Assembly: GCA_947588845.1 (NCBI GenBank)
Contig: CANQAR010000040.1
Location: 1-36,306, forward strand
Direction of reading: 5' to 3'
Source: an uncultured Lachnospiraceae bacterium
Lineage (GTDB): Bacteria; Bacillota; Clostridia; Lachnospirales; Lachnospiraceae
DNA length: 36,306 bases
The notes beneath the pieces are model-generated. The model did no database searches. It was not told where the DNA came from and saw only the letters and a list, made by a program, of their open reading frames with translations. Position 1 is the stretch's first letter. Each line of letters starts with the position of its first letter. Below are positions 1 to 6,788 of the stretch, in pieces. A program made the translations under genes and the position numbers.

Positions 1-72
1 ACCCAAGCCCCGGACAAGGAAATGTCAGGGGCAAAACAAGCAGGAATAAAACATGGTTTTATTTAAATTGGA

Positions 73-447
73 TTATAGTAGTTCAAAGTAGGACTGCGCG
101 GCGTTTCCGGCGATCAGATACTGACGGACCCGTGTCCGCTGTACAGCTTTGTAATAATGAGGATACCGGAAGTCGAGAAAAACCGTATCTCCGGCCAGAG
201 CGGTGAACTGGTTTCCGCGGTATTTAAATTCCATTTCCCCGTGGACGATATGAAAAAGACTCAGGGAATCCAGGAATTTTCTGTTCACATAATACGTAGT
301 ATCACAGAGATATTCATCTCCCCAGATCATATAAAACAGATTCTGAACGGCAAAGGGTTCCGGCATATGGAATCCTTTTCCCATCTTGCGGATAATTCCA
401 GGTTCGTTTTTGATAACGGCGTCATTCTGCAGTTCTTTTATCGACAT
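73..447 (-). CDS. AraC-type N-terminal cupin domain protein, no HTH
   Basis: The 124-residue product resembles the sugar-sensing cupin half of AraC-family regulators: a beta-rich core (FHIVHGEMEFKYRG, then ALAGDTVFLDFRYPHYY), ending at YFELL, about where the linker to the DNA-binding half normally begins. The usual C-terminal double helix-turn-helix (about 100 residues) is missing; a TAA stop ends the frame and the remaining 72 bases show no HTH coding. I chose the ATG at 447 because AGGAG lies about 10 bases upstream; an in-frame TTG at 465 overlaps that site. It is divergent from the sugar-binding protein gene, a common layout for a sugar regulator and its target. It may be a truncated regulator, a stand-alone sensor, or a pseudogene continuing outside the window. 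Confidence 0.6.
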   Translation of the reverse strand: MSIKELQNDAVIKNEPGIIRKMGKGFHMPEPFAVQNLFYMIWGDEYLCDTTYYVNRKFLDSLSLFHIVHGEMEFKYRGNQFTALAGDTVFLDFRYPHYYKAVQRTRVRQYLIAGNAAQSYFELL

Positions 448-528
448 ATCTATTAATCTCCTCAATTAGAGCACAAAATGTATATTCTCCGGCAAGAAAC
501 GGCATTTCTTTTTTCTCTTCTACTCTGT

Positions 529-558
529 ATTATAAGGGACAACAGCAAAGAAATTCAA
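529..558 (-). promoter_or_regulatory. Possible sigma-A promoter for the cupin gene
   Basis: On the minus strand TTGAAT (553-558) is followed after 18 bases by a perfect TATAAT (529-534). It lies about 80 bases upstream of the cupin start. The -10 match is good; the -35 and spacing are ordinary. Confidence 0.5.
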
Positions 559-696
559 CAATATTTTTTCCTGTTTTTACAAAAGAATCAATAATGATAA
601 GGAAATTATGGTTATGGCACAAAAAGGAAATTGAGTGCCTGCAAAATGGGTTGTAACAACAAAAACATAATGTATAAAAAAGAAAGGAGACAGGCA

Positions 697-1722
697 ATGA
701 AGAAACGTGTACTGACAATGTTACTGGCAGGAGCAATGGTGATGGGGATGTCCCTCGGCGGCAGCGGTGTGAAAGCAGCGGAGGAAGATGAAACTTCCGG
801 AACTGGCGGGGGATTTGAGGATCTCGGACGAGTCACCTGTATCATGGGGCATCGGGATGAATTCCGCTCCACGCTGGAATCCGGTATGCTGGAAGCGGCT
901 GAGGAGCTTGGAATTGATCTTGTGACGCAGGATGCGCAGGATGACACGGGAAAACAGATCCAGTTTGTCGAGATGGCGAGGAATGCCGGGCAGAAGGCAG
1001 TGATCGTAAACATGGTGGACACCGCGACCGCAGCGCAGATTATTGAGGCTGCCGGCGACATGAAGGTTGTATTTGTCAATGTGCCGCCAAACGATCTGTC
1101 GGTTCTGAATGAAAATGTAGTCTATGTGGGGTCGGATGAGAACCAGTCCGGCGCTTTCCAGGGAGAGTGGCTTGCGGAACATTTCAAGGCGGAAGGAAAG
1201 ACCGATATCAAATACATTTTCCTGAGCGGTACGCTCGGAGCGACTTATACGACACAGCGTACGGAGTCCGTGCTGAACGCGCTGAAAGATAACGGAATTA
1301 ACGCCGAGGAAGCGTCCGCACCTCTGGTAGCCGATTATGACCGCGCGACTGCGATGGACCTCATTAACCCGCTGATCGACACCGCCGAGTATGACTGTAT
1401 CATTGCAAACAATGACGCGATGGCTCTTGGCGCGATCGAGGCCCTGAATCAGGCTGGCAAAGACCCGGCGGATACGCCGGTTGTCGGAATCGACGCGACG
1501 GTGGATGGCTGCGCGGCAGTGCAGGACGGCACTCTGGCGATGACGGTATTCCAGGATGGAAAAGGTCAGGGGTACGGCGCTCTGATGGCTGCCTACAATC
1601 TGGTCGTGGGCAATGAGCTGAGCAGTGATACCGGTTACGAGACAGACGAGACAGGCTATATTATGTGGGTGCCTTTCGAGCCGGTTACAGCCGACAATGT
1701 AGAAGATTATATTAACAGATAA
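697..1722 (+). CDS. Secreted sugar-binding protein, periplasmic-binding-protein type I fold
   Basis: A 341-residue solute-binding protein of the ribose/galactose-binding family (Peripla_BP_4-like). After the signal peptide (residues 1-27, MKKR then a hydrophobic core, ending VKA) come fold-typical elements: a D-R/E-F-R-S ligand-lobe segment, QAVIVNMVDT-like strand, VVFVNVPPND, VYVGSDENQSG, and the distal lobe CIIANNDAMALGAIEAL with VVGIDATVDG. The ATG at 697 follows AAAGGAGA; 22 upstream in-frame codons lack a ribosome site. Family members from Gram-positives are normally lipoproteins, but no lipobox cysteine is visible, so it may be released or held otherwise. No ABC permease or ATPase gene lies nearby, so it could serve a distant transporter or act as a sensor. 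The substrate cannot be read from sequence; galactose/ribose-like sugars are a guess from the family. Confidence 0.85.
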   Translation: MKKRVLTMLLAGAMVMGMSLGGSGVKAAEEDETSGTGGGFEDLGRVTCIMGHRDEFRSTLESGMLEAAEELGIDLVTQDAQDDTGKQIQFVEMARNAGQKAVIVNMVDTATAAQIIEAAGDMKVVFVNVPPNDLSVLNENVVYVGSDENQSGAFQGEWLAEHFKAEGKTDIKYIFLSGTLGATYTTQRTESVLNALKDNGINAEEASAPLVADYDRATAMDLINPLIDTAEYDCIIANNDAMALGAIEALNQAGKDPADTPVVGIDATVDGCAAVQDGTLAMTVFQDGKGQGYGALMAAYNLVVGNELSSDTGYETDETGYIMWVPFEPVTADNVEDYINR

Positions 1723-1750
1723 GATGTCTGAGGATCAGTTTTTCTCAGGA

Positions 1751-1787
1751 TGGGCGGAACATGCTTTGCAGGTTCCGCTCATTTTTA
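1751..1787 (+). terminator. Rho-independent terminator after the sugar-binding protein
   Basis: A 10-bp stem (TGGGCGGAAC with GTTCCGCTCA, one G-U pair) carries an inner TGC/GCA pairing in its loop and is followed by ATTTTT. It sits 29 bases after the stop codon. Confidence 0.8.
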
Positions 1788-1790
1788 TCC

Positions 1791-1819
1791 TTGCCGCTGT
1801 CTGAAGAACATAGTATACT
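1791..1819 (+). promoter_or_regulatory. Sigma-A promoter of the acetyltransferase
   Basis: TTGCCG (1791-1796), a 17-base spacer and TATACT (1814-1819) lie just after the preceding terminator and about 30 bases before the acetyltransferase start. The FGGY kinase gene at 31 kb uses the same pair of hexamers. Confidence 0.65.
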
Positions 1820-1851
1820 ATCGTCAAATATATGAGAAGGGGGACAATTCT

Positions 1852-2457
1852 ATGACAGAACGGGAGCGCATGGATGCCGGACTGATCTATGATCCGGGTG
1901 ATTCTGCTATTATGGAAGAGCAGAGTTCTTATCTTGACCTGCTGTATGAATTTAATGCCACGCGGCCGTCGGAACCTGAGAAGCGTTCCGCACTGCTGAA
2001 AAAGATGTTCGGGAAAATCGGGGAGGGCTGCTATATTGAGCCTCCGCTGCGCGCAAACTGGGCCGGGAAACACGTTTTTCTGGGTGACAGCGTATACGCG
2101 AACTTCAATCTTACGCTTGTGGACGACGGGAACATCTTTATTGGAGACAAGGTTATGATCGGACCGAATGTGACGATCGCAACGGCGAATCATCCGATCC
2201 TTCCGGTTCTGAGAGAGCGGGCTCTTCAGTATAACAAAGATATTCATATCGGAAATAATGTGTGGATCGGCGCGGGAGTGATCATTGTCCCGGGAATCAC
2301 GATCGGGGATAATTCCGTAATTGGAGCGGGAAGCGTTGTGACGAAGGATGTGCCGGAGAATGTCGTTGCGGCGGGGAATCCCTGCAGAGTGCTCCGCGAG
2401 ATCGGGGAGCGTGACCGAGAGTATTTCTACAAAAATGAGAGGATAGATATTCAGTGA
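1852..2457 (+). CDS. Hexapeptide-repeat O-acetyltransferase (maltose/galactoside type)
   Basis: This 201-residue protein belongs to the LacA/Maa family, which transfers acetyl from acetyl-CoA to sugar hydroxyls. The N-terminal helical cap (residues 1-58, with an E-R-M-D-A-G-like start) is followed by a left-handed beta-helix of hexapeptides: VFLGDS, IFIGDKVMIGPNV, IHIGNNVWIGAGVIIVPGITIGDNSVIGAGSVV. The catalytic histidine is His114 in ATANHPI, matching LacA His115. The C-terminal signature AAGNPCRVLR is also present. Length matches the family (about 185-205). The ATG at 1852 follows an AGAAGGGGGA site; an upstream in-frame extension covers the terminator and promoter and is not real. It has its own promoter. 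The physiological acceptor is unknown; detoxifying acetylation of non-metabolised sugars is the classical suggestion. Confidence 0.9.
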   Translation: MTERERMDAGLIYDPGDSAIMEEQSSYLDLLYEFNATRPSEPEKRSALLKKMFGKIGEGCYIEPPLRANWAGKHVFLGDSVYANFNLTLVDDGNIFIGDKVMIGPNVTIATANHPILPVLRERALQYNKDIHIGNNVWIGAGVIIVPGITIGDNSVIGAGSVVTKDVPENVVAAGNPCRVLREIGERDREYFYKNERIDIQ

Positions 2458-2521
2458 ATCCTCATATCCTGCAGACAGGGAACTGCCATGAATAAAAACG
2501 GATGGGTTGTTTTGTGATGAT

Positions 2522-2550
2522 GTAAGTCTGAATTTGGCATCAGGACTTAC
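2522..2550. promoter_or_regulatory. Inverted repeat upstream of the FxLYD protein
   Basis: GTAAGTC-TGA pairs with TCA-g-GACTTAC (10 bp, one bulge, 8-base loop). No T-run follows, so it is not a standard terminator. It lies about 105 bases before the next gene and could be an operator or a leader hairpin. Confidence 0.3.
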
Positions 2551-2654
2551 AGATAAGCCTTGAATGTACGATCAGATGAAATTACAAGCCAAAATGAGGA
2601 AAAAAGAAAAGTAATTAATTGTTGGAAAACAGAAGGAAAGGGAGGTTGATATTA

Positions 2655-4001
2655 ATGAAAAAGAGGAACCTGGCTGCGGCTGGTCTGGCTGCGGTCATGC
2701 TGGCAGTCTGCGGAATAGCGATGCAGGCATCCGCAGCGAATATTGTTGTGAATGATAACCGTACGCAGCAAAATGACGAGAGCAGTACGGAAGTTCAGAC
2801 TGACGCTGAAAGCACTGCTGCTGAAAACACTGCTGCCGAAAGTACGGAAGCTGAAAGTACTGCGGCCGAAAATACTGTAGCCATAGAGGAAAATTTTGAC
2901 GTGAAAGGATGGCTCTATGAAAACTCCATTGGAGATACGCTGTATTTTGTAACAGTTAAGAACAATTCGCAGACCACGGTGTCGGTGAGCGGAAACGCGA
3001 CTGCCAAAGACTCAGCCGGAGCTGTTCTTGGAGCCGCCGATCTGTCGATTGATATAATTGGCCCTGGAGAAGAGACGATCGGTTATTTCTATTTTGATGA
3101 TGTTTCCGGAGCTGCTAAGGTTGATTATCAGCTTTCCTGCAATGAGGACATTTATTATGAGCCTGTTCTTGGAAATCTCGAGGTTGAGAAAAGCCTGAAT
3201 GAGACAAATGTTACGATCACTGTCACAAATAATGGTGATATTAACGCTGAATTTGTTGAAGCCTATGCGTTTTTTATGGACGCGAACGATAATATTATCA
3301 AGTATGATAACGAGTATGTGATAGACAATGACAGCCAGATCAAGCCGGGGGCTTCTCTGTCGACACAGCTGAACTGTTATGACACGTATGATCATGTGGA
3401 GATTTATCTTACCGGAAGGTCTGACGGGTCGTCGACGCCCGTGTCAGAGAGCATTCTGTCGGAAGATTTTTCCTCAGTCGGATATTTATATGAAACCAGC
3501 GTCGGAGATTCGCTGTACTTCCTTGTTGTGACCAACAATTCTTCTGAGGCCTGTTCGCTCAAAGGAAACGCTGTGGCCAGGGATGCTTCCGGGAAAGCGG
3601 TCGGGGCCGGTGATTTAACTCTGGATATACTTGGTCCGGGTGAGACTTCGATTGGTTATTTCTATTTTGACAAAGTTTTTGATATTGATACGGTTGATTA
3701 TCAGCTGTTTGGAAGTGATTCCTACTATGAGCCTGTTCTGAAGGATTTGTCGGCTGAGGTGACGATCAATGATGAGGATGTTGTTGTCGCGGTGACAAAC
3801 AATGGCGCCAACCCGGCACAGTTCCTTGAAGCTTATGTGTTGTTTTTTGATGCGGACAATAATCTGGTCTGGTATGAATCAGGATATCTCACAGATGATG
3901 ACAGTGAGCTTAAACCGGGAGCGACACTCTCTGAGCAGGCTGGTGTGAATAGTGAATTTGATCATGCGGAGGTTTACTTCCGCGGAAGATATTATGAATG
4001 A
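2655..4001 (+). CDS. Secreted protein with two tandem FxLYD-like repeats
   Basis: A 448-residue exported protein with signal peptide 1-28 (MKKR, hydrophobic core, ASA), a Thr/Glu/Ala-rich linker (about 40-82) with tandem AESTAAENT-type units, and two long repeats (about 83-265 and 275-448). Each repeat starts with a W/Y-LYE-S-GD-LYF-V-NNS block and later has IGYFYFD, VDYQL, YYEPVL, VTNNG, FVEAY and PGA-L. These immunoglobulin-like patterns (V-NNS, D-G, PGE, aromatic-LY) resemble the FxLYD family of Gram-positive surface proteins. The ATG at 2655 has AAGGGAGG upstream. No sortase motif or lipobox is convincing; the Cys in the signal core (LAVCG) is a poor lipobox. Function is unknown. An extracytoplasmic adhesion or sensing role is inference. 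Confidence 0.75.
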   Translation: MKKRNLAAAGLAAVMLAVCGIAMQASAANIVVNDNRTQQNDESSTEVQTDAESTAAENTAAESTEAESTAAENTVAIEENFDVKGWLYENSIGDTLYFVTVKNNSQTTVSVSGNATAKDSAGAVLGAADLSIDIIGPGEETIGYFYFDDVSGAAKVDYQLSCNEDIYYEPVLGNLEVEKSLNETNVTITVTNNGDINAEFVEAYAFFMDANDNIIKYDNEYVIDNDSQIKPGASLSTQLNCYDTYDHVEIYLTGRSDGSSTPVSESILSEDFSSVGYLYETSVGDSLYFLVVTNNSSEACSLKGNAVARDASGKAVGAGDLTLDILGPGETSIGYFYFDKVFDIDTVDYQLFGSDSYYEPVLKDLSAEVTINDEDVVVAVTNNGANPAQFLEAYVLFFDADNNLVWYESGYLTDDDSELKPGATLSEQAGVNSEFDHAEVYFRGRYYE

Positions 4002-4104
4002 GACTGGCAATGCAGTTTAGCGAAGCTGAATTTTACTGCTTTATGCGGGGCTGTCGGAAAAGTATCAAATGGGGGCTTGTCCCACCAGATATTTTCCGGC
4101 GGCC

Positions 4105-4200
4105 CTGTTTTCATGCGCAGGCCCAGGCATGGAAACCAGCTGCTGACGCAGTACCTGGGCCGCGCGGGCGAGCAGGAGGGAAAGCCGCCTCCTACTCGAT
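4105..4200 (+). repeat. Dispersed two-hairpin intergenic repeat, copy A
   Basis: This 96-bp unit is 89/96 identical to 23365-23460 and clearly related to the reverse complement of 33711-33791. It contains GGCCCAGG...CCTGGGCC (with an inner CTGC-TGAC-GCAG) followed by CGAG-C-AGGAGG...CCTCCT-A-CTCG. The flanks are unrelated, so the ends are sharp. Any open frame through it is an accident of the repeat. Confidence 0.85.
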
Positions 4201-4297
4201 TCACAGAAAATTTCGTCCTGTGACACAAAAAGCCTCTGGCTGGGTGCGCAGGTCTGCACAGGGAAATGGACTGTTGGAGCGGCTCTCTTTAAAAAAA

Positions 4298-4358
4298 GTT
4301 AATTTTGTTAACAAATAAATTGCAAGTTTTCTTTCTTTCGGGTGTATAAGTAATTGAA
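4298..4358 (+). promoter_or_regulatory. Promoter/operator module of the ECF sigma operon
   Basis: Palindrome GTTAATTTTGTTAAC (4298-4312), 8 bases, TGCAAG (4321-4326), 17 bases, GTATAAG (4344-4350), then TAATTGAA. The same arrangement with the same spacings precedes acpP at 5347-5407. TGCAAG...GTATAA is not a good sigma-A pair (TTGCAA to TATAAG would be 19 bp apart) but fits an ECF-type promoter. The palindrome is probably bound by a separate regulator. Confidence 0.65.
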
Positions 4359-4438
4359 AGCGTTTTAAAGGGCAGACATCCTGTGCCGCGGGCGGCAGGC
4401 GCTTCGTGCACAGAAAAATTACCGGCCAGAGAGGCCTG

Positions 4439-4460
4439 ATCTGGTGAAAACCGGATTTTT
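4439..4460 (+). promoter_or_regulatory. Terminator-like hairpin in the sigma-factor leader
   Basis: ATCTGGT-GAAA-ACCGGAT (7 bp, one G-U) is followed by TTTT and lies directly before the AAAGGAGG ribosome site of the sigma gene. Upstream in the leader are CTGTGC/GCACAG and GGCC-AGAGA-GGCC pairings. This could be an attenuator; the U-tract is short. Confidence 0.35.
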
Positions 4461-4482
4461 GCGGCAGAAAGGAGGCGGTCGT

Positions 4483-5043
4483 ATGGAACGTGAAATTGCG
4501 GAGCTTCTCGCGTCGCGCGACGAGCGGGGAATCGAGCTGGTCGCGCAGCAGTATGAGAAACTGATCCGCTACATAGCAGGCACGATTCTCGGGGACAGAG
4601 AGACATCTGTAGAGGAGTGCGTCAACGACGTGTATCTGAAACTGTGGGAACATGGCGCCGGATATGACTATGAGAAGGCTTCTTTTTCCACCTATCTCAA
4701 GGCGATCACGAGAAACACGGCGCTGAATTATCTGAGAAAACTCAAAAAACTTGAGGAAGTAGAAGAGACGGATGAGTCTGACACGCTCCGGGCAGAGTAC
4801 ATTGACTACAGTCAGAACCTGGAGCAGAGGGTTATAAACCGGGAAGAGGTTGAGGCGCTGAACAGGATTCTGGGGGACCTGAAAAAGAAAGACAAAGAGC
4901 TGGTGCTGCGCCGGTTTTATTACCTCCAGAGTACGAGACAGATCGCGGAGGCGATGGACATGTCGGAGAATGCGGTGGACAGCAAGCTCTCAAGACTCAG
5001 GAAAAAAATCAGGAAGGTTTATGAGAAGGAGGTGGCGGGATGA
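4483..5043 (+). CDS. ECF-type RNA polymerase sigma factor
   Basis: This 186-residue sigma-70 family protein has region 2 at about 25-90 (YEKLIRYIAGTILG, then EECVNDVYLKLWEH and FSTYLKAITRNTALNYLRK) and region 4 at about 130-180 (ELVLRRFYYLQSTRQIAEAMDMSENAVDSKLSRLRKKI). Length and the absence of regions 1 and 3 fit the extracytoplasmic-function group. The ATG at 4483 has AAAGGAGG 5-8 bases upstream. Its stop overlaps the next start (ATGA), so it is translationally coupled to the small membrane protein. The promoter block in front of it is duplicated in front of the fatty-acid operon, which suggests autoregulation and control of membrane lipid synthesis; that link is inference. Confidence 0.9.
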   Translation: MEREIAELLASRDERGIELVAQQYEKLIRYIAGTILGDRETSVEECVNDVYLKLWEHGAGYDYEKASFSTYLKAITRNTALNYLRKLKKLEEVEETDESDTLRAEYIDYSQNLEQRVINREEVEALNRILGDLKKKDKELVLRRFYYLQSTRQIAEAMDMSENAVDSKLSRLRKKIRKVYEKEVAG

Positions 5044-5276
5044 ACCGTTGGAATCAGTGTCGGCTGATCGATATTCTGAGTAATATTGATCTGTCTCTTC
5101 TGGAAGAGCATTTTCCGGAGGTGGATCTGGAGAATGTGAAGCGGATCGCAAAGAAAAAACACGGGAAAGCGGGAGTGTGGATTGCCGTGATTTCGGGGGT
5201 TGCCGCCGTCTCGGCGGCTCTGGCAGGAGTATTTGTATTTTTCCTGTCGCACGGGAAAATGCATTCTGTAAGATAA
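5040..5276 (+). CDS. Small single-pass membrane protein, putative anti-sigma partner
   Basis: The 78-residue protein has a charged cytoplasmic N-terminus (1-43, MNRWNQCRLIDILSNID..., ending in the basic stretch KRIAKKKHGKAG) and one transmembrane helix (about 44-69), leaving only a few residues outside. It overlaps the sigma gene by four bases. Position and topology match small anti-sigma factors that sequester a sigma at the membrane, but no zinc-binding HxxxCxxC motif is present and no family could be recognised. With almost no external domain, signal sensing would have to happen in the membrane or through another protein. A terminator follows, so the pair forms its own unit. Confidence 0.7.
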   Translation: MNRWNQCRLIDILSNIDLSLLEEHFPEVDLENVKRIAKKKHGKAGVWIAVISGVAAVSAALAGVFVFFLSHGKMHSVR

Positions 5277-5293
5277 ATGCGGCCGTTAGGATA

Positions 5294-5333
5294 AGCCTGG
5301 CAGTCTTGTGCTGTGGTATGAGGCTGTTTTTTT
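5294..5333 (+). terminator. Probable terminator of the sigma operon
   Basis: AGCCT (5294-5298) pairs with AGGCT (5321-5325), with an inner CAG/CTG pairing, and is followed by G and seven T residues. It separates the sigma unit from the fatty-acid operon promoter. Confidence 0.6.
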
Positions 5334-5346
5334 CGAATTGCAGAAA

Positions 5347-5407
5347 GTTAATTTTATTAACAAATAAACTGCAAGTTTTTTTCTTTGGACGTGTATAAGT
5401 AATTGAA
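5347..5407 (+). promoter_or_regulatory. Promoter/operator module of the fatty-acid operon
   Basis: Palindrome GTTAATTTTATTAAC (5347-5361), 8 bases, TGCAAG (5370-5375), 17 bases, GTATAAG (5393-5399), TAATTGAA. It repeats the module at 4298-4358 base for base in the key elements and spacings. It lies about 45 bases before acpP, so it should start the acpP transcript. Confidence 0.7.
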
Positions 5408-5442
5408 GACGATAAACTTAAGGTAAAGAAGGAGATTTCATC

Positions 5443-5676
5443 ATGCAGGAAAAATTAATTTCAATCATTGCGGAGCAGTTACATATTGATGAGAAGGATA
5501 TCAAACTTGAATCGGATTTCAAAGCCGACCTGAACGCGGATTCCCTTGACCTGTTTGAGCTGGTCATGGCTCTTGAGGAAGAGTATGACACGGAGATTCC
5601 GAATGAGGATCTGGAAAAGCTGACGACTGTGCAGTCTGTCGTGGATTATCTGAAAGAGAAAGGAATCGAAGAGTGA
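5443..5676 (+). CDS. acpP: Acyl carrier protein
   Basis: A 77-residue acidic protein of normal ACP length. The phosphopantetheine attachment site is Ser34 in [10 protein letters not shown], the canonical DSL motif. Helix I ([10 protein letters not shown]), helix II ([17 protein letters not shown]) and helix III/IV ([19 protein letters not shown]) are in order. AAGGAGA precedes the ATG. It is the first gene of the fatty-acid operon and carries all elongation intermediates in the cytoplasm. The stop overlaps the fabK start by one base (TGATG), indicating coupled translation. Confidence 0.97.
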   Translation: MQEKLISIIAEQLHIDEKDIKLESDFKADLNADSLDLFELVMALEEEYDTEIPNEDLEKLTTVQSVVDYLKEKGIEE

Positions 5677-6599
5677 TGAAGACGGCTTTGACAGAGCTTC
5701 TCGGCATTCGTTATCCCATTATGCAGGGAGGCATGGCCTGGGTGGCGGAACATTCTCTTGCGTCCGCTGTCTCAAACGCAGGCGGGCTGGGAATTATTGC
5801 GGCGGCGAATGCCCCATATGACTATGTAAAAGAAGAAATCCGAAAGACGCGGGAACTGACGGACCGGCCGTTCGGCGTAAATATCATGCTTCTGAGTCCT
5901 TACGCGGAGGATATCGCGCGTCTGGTCGTGGAGGAAAAGGTTCCGGTCGTCACGACGGGAGCCGGAAATCCGGGTCCTTATATGAAACAGTGGAAGGAGG
6001 CCGGGATAAAGGTTATTCCGGTTGTGGCTTCGGTTGCTCTTGCAAAGATGATGCAGCGGGGCGGCGCGGACGCGGTGATCGCGGAGGGCTGCGAGTCCGG
6101 CGGTCATATTGGTGAGGCAACAACGATGGTGCTTGTGCCTCAGGTTGCAGATGCAGTCAGCATCCCGGTGATCGCGGCAGGCGGAATCGGGGACGGCAGA
6201 GGTTTTGCGGCGGCGATGATGCTTGGTGCGTCCGGCGTGCAGATGGGAACGCGCTTCCTCGTGTCCGACGAGTGCGTGGTGCATCAGAACTACAAAGACC
6301 GGGTGCTGCGTGCGAAGGATATTGATACGGTTGTGACGGGACGTTCGACCGGCCATCCGGTCCGGACACTGCGCAACAGGACGACGAGAAAATATCTGGA
6401 ATATGAAAAAGAGGGAAAGAGCTTCGAAGAGCTGGAGGCGCTGACGATCGGCGGGCTGAGAAAAGCCGTGCAGGACGGCGATGTCGATTACGGTTCCGTG
6501 ATGTCGGGGCAGATTGCCGGTCTGGTGAAGAAACAGCAGAGCTGCCGCGAGATGATTGAGGAGATCATGCAGGAGGCGGAGGCACTTCTAAAGATATAA
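5676..6599 (+). CDS. fabK: Enoyl-ACP reductase II (FMN-dependent)
   Basis: FabK catalyses the last step of each elongation cycle, reducing trans-2-enoyl-ACP with NAD(P)H through FMN. The 307-residue TIM-barrel protein opens with LLGIRYPIMQGGMAWVAE and has NAGGLGIIAA, GVNIMLL, VVTTGAGNPG, the catalytic-histidine motif ESGGHIGE, VIAAGGIGDGRG and the phosphate-binding GASGVQMGTRF. These are hallmark FabK/nitronate-monooxygenase-fold motifs, and the operon context fixes the function. I prefer the ATG at 5676 (overlapping the acpP stop) over the preceding GTG. No fabI gene is seen here. This enzyme class is naturally insensitive to triclosan (family knowledge). Confidence 0.95.
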   Translation: MKTALTELLGIRYPIMQGGMAWVAEHSLASAVSNAGGLGIIAAANAPYDYVKEEIRKTRELTDRPFGVNIMLLSPYAEDIARLVVEEKVPVVTTGAGNPGPYMKQWKEAGIKVIPVVASVALAKMMQRGGADAVIAEGCESGGHIGEATTMVLVPQVADAVSIPVIAAGGIGDGRGFAAAMMLGASGVQMGTRFLVSDECVVHQNYKDRVLRAKDIDTVVTGRSTGHPVRTLRNRTTRKYLEYEKEGKSFEELEALTIGGLRKAVQDGDVDYGSVMSGQIAGLVKKQQSCREMIEEIMQEAEALLKI

Positions 6600-6788
6600 A
6601 AATGCAGATTTCAAGCCAGTTGTGTGCAGCGGAACGGATGACTAAAAGAAGGCTGTCTGCGTTCTGCCAGGATGTGCGGAAATTCAAGGTCAAAAATATT
6701 TGCGGAAGCTCGATTGATTCTTCTCCGAAGTCCGCGGACGGATTCTGGAAACAGACAGAAAATATAGATAAAAAGCAGGAGATCGCAG

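Noticed and set aside
3992-4318. Small frames on both strands between the FxLYD gene and the sigma gene
   Set aside because: They run through dispersed repeat copy A and the promoter block; a similar frame appears at copy B only because the repeat is the same.
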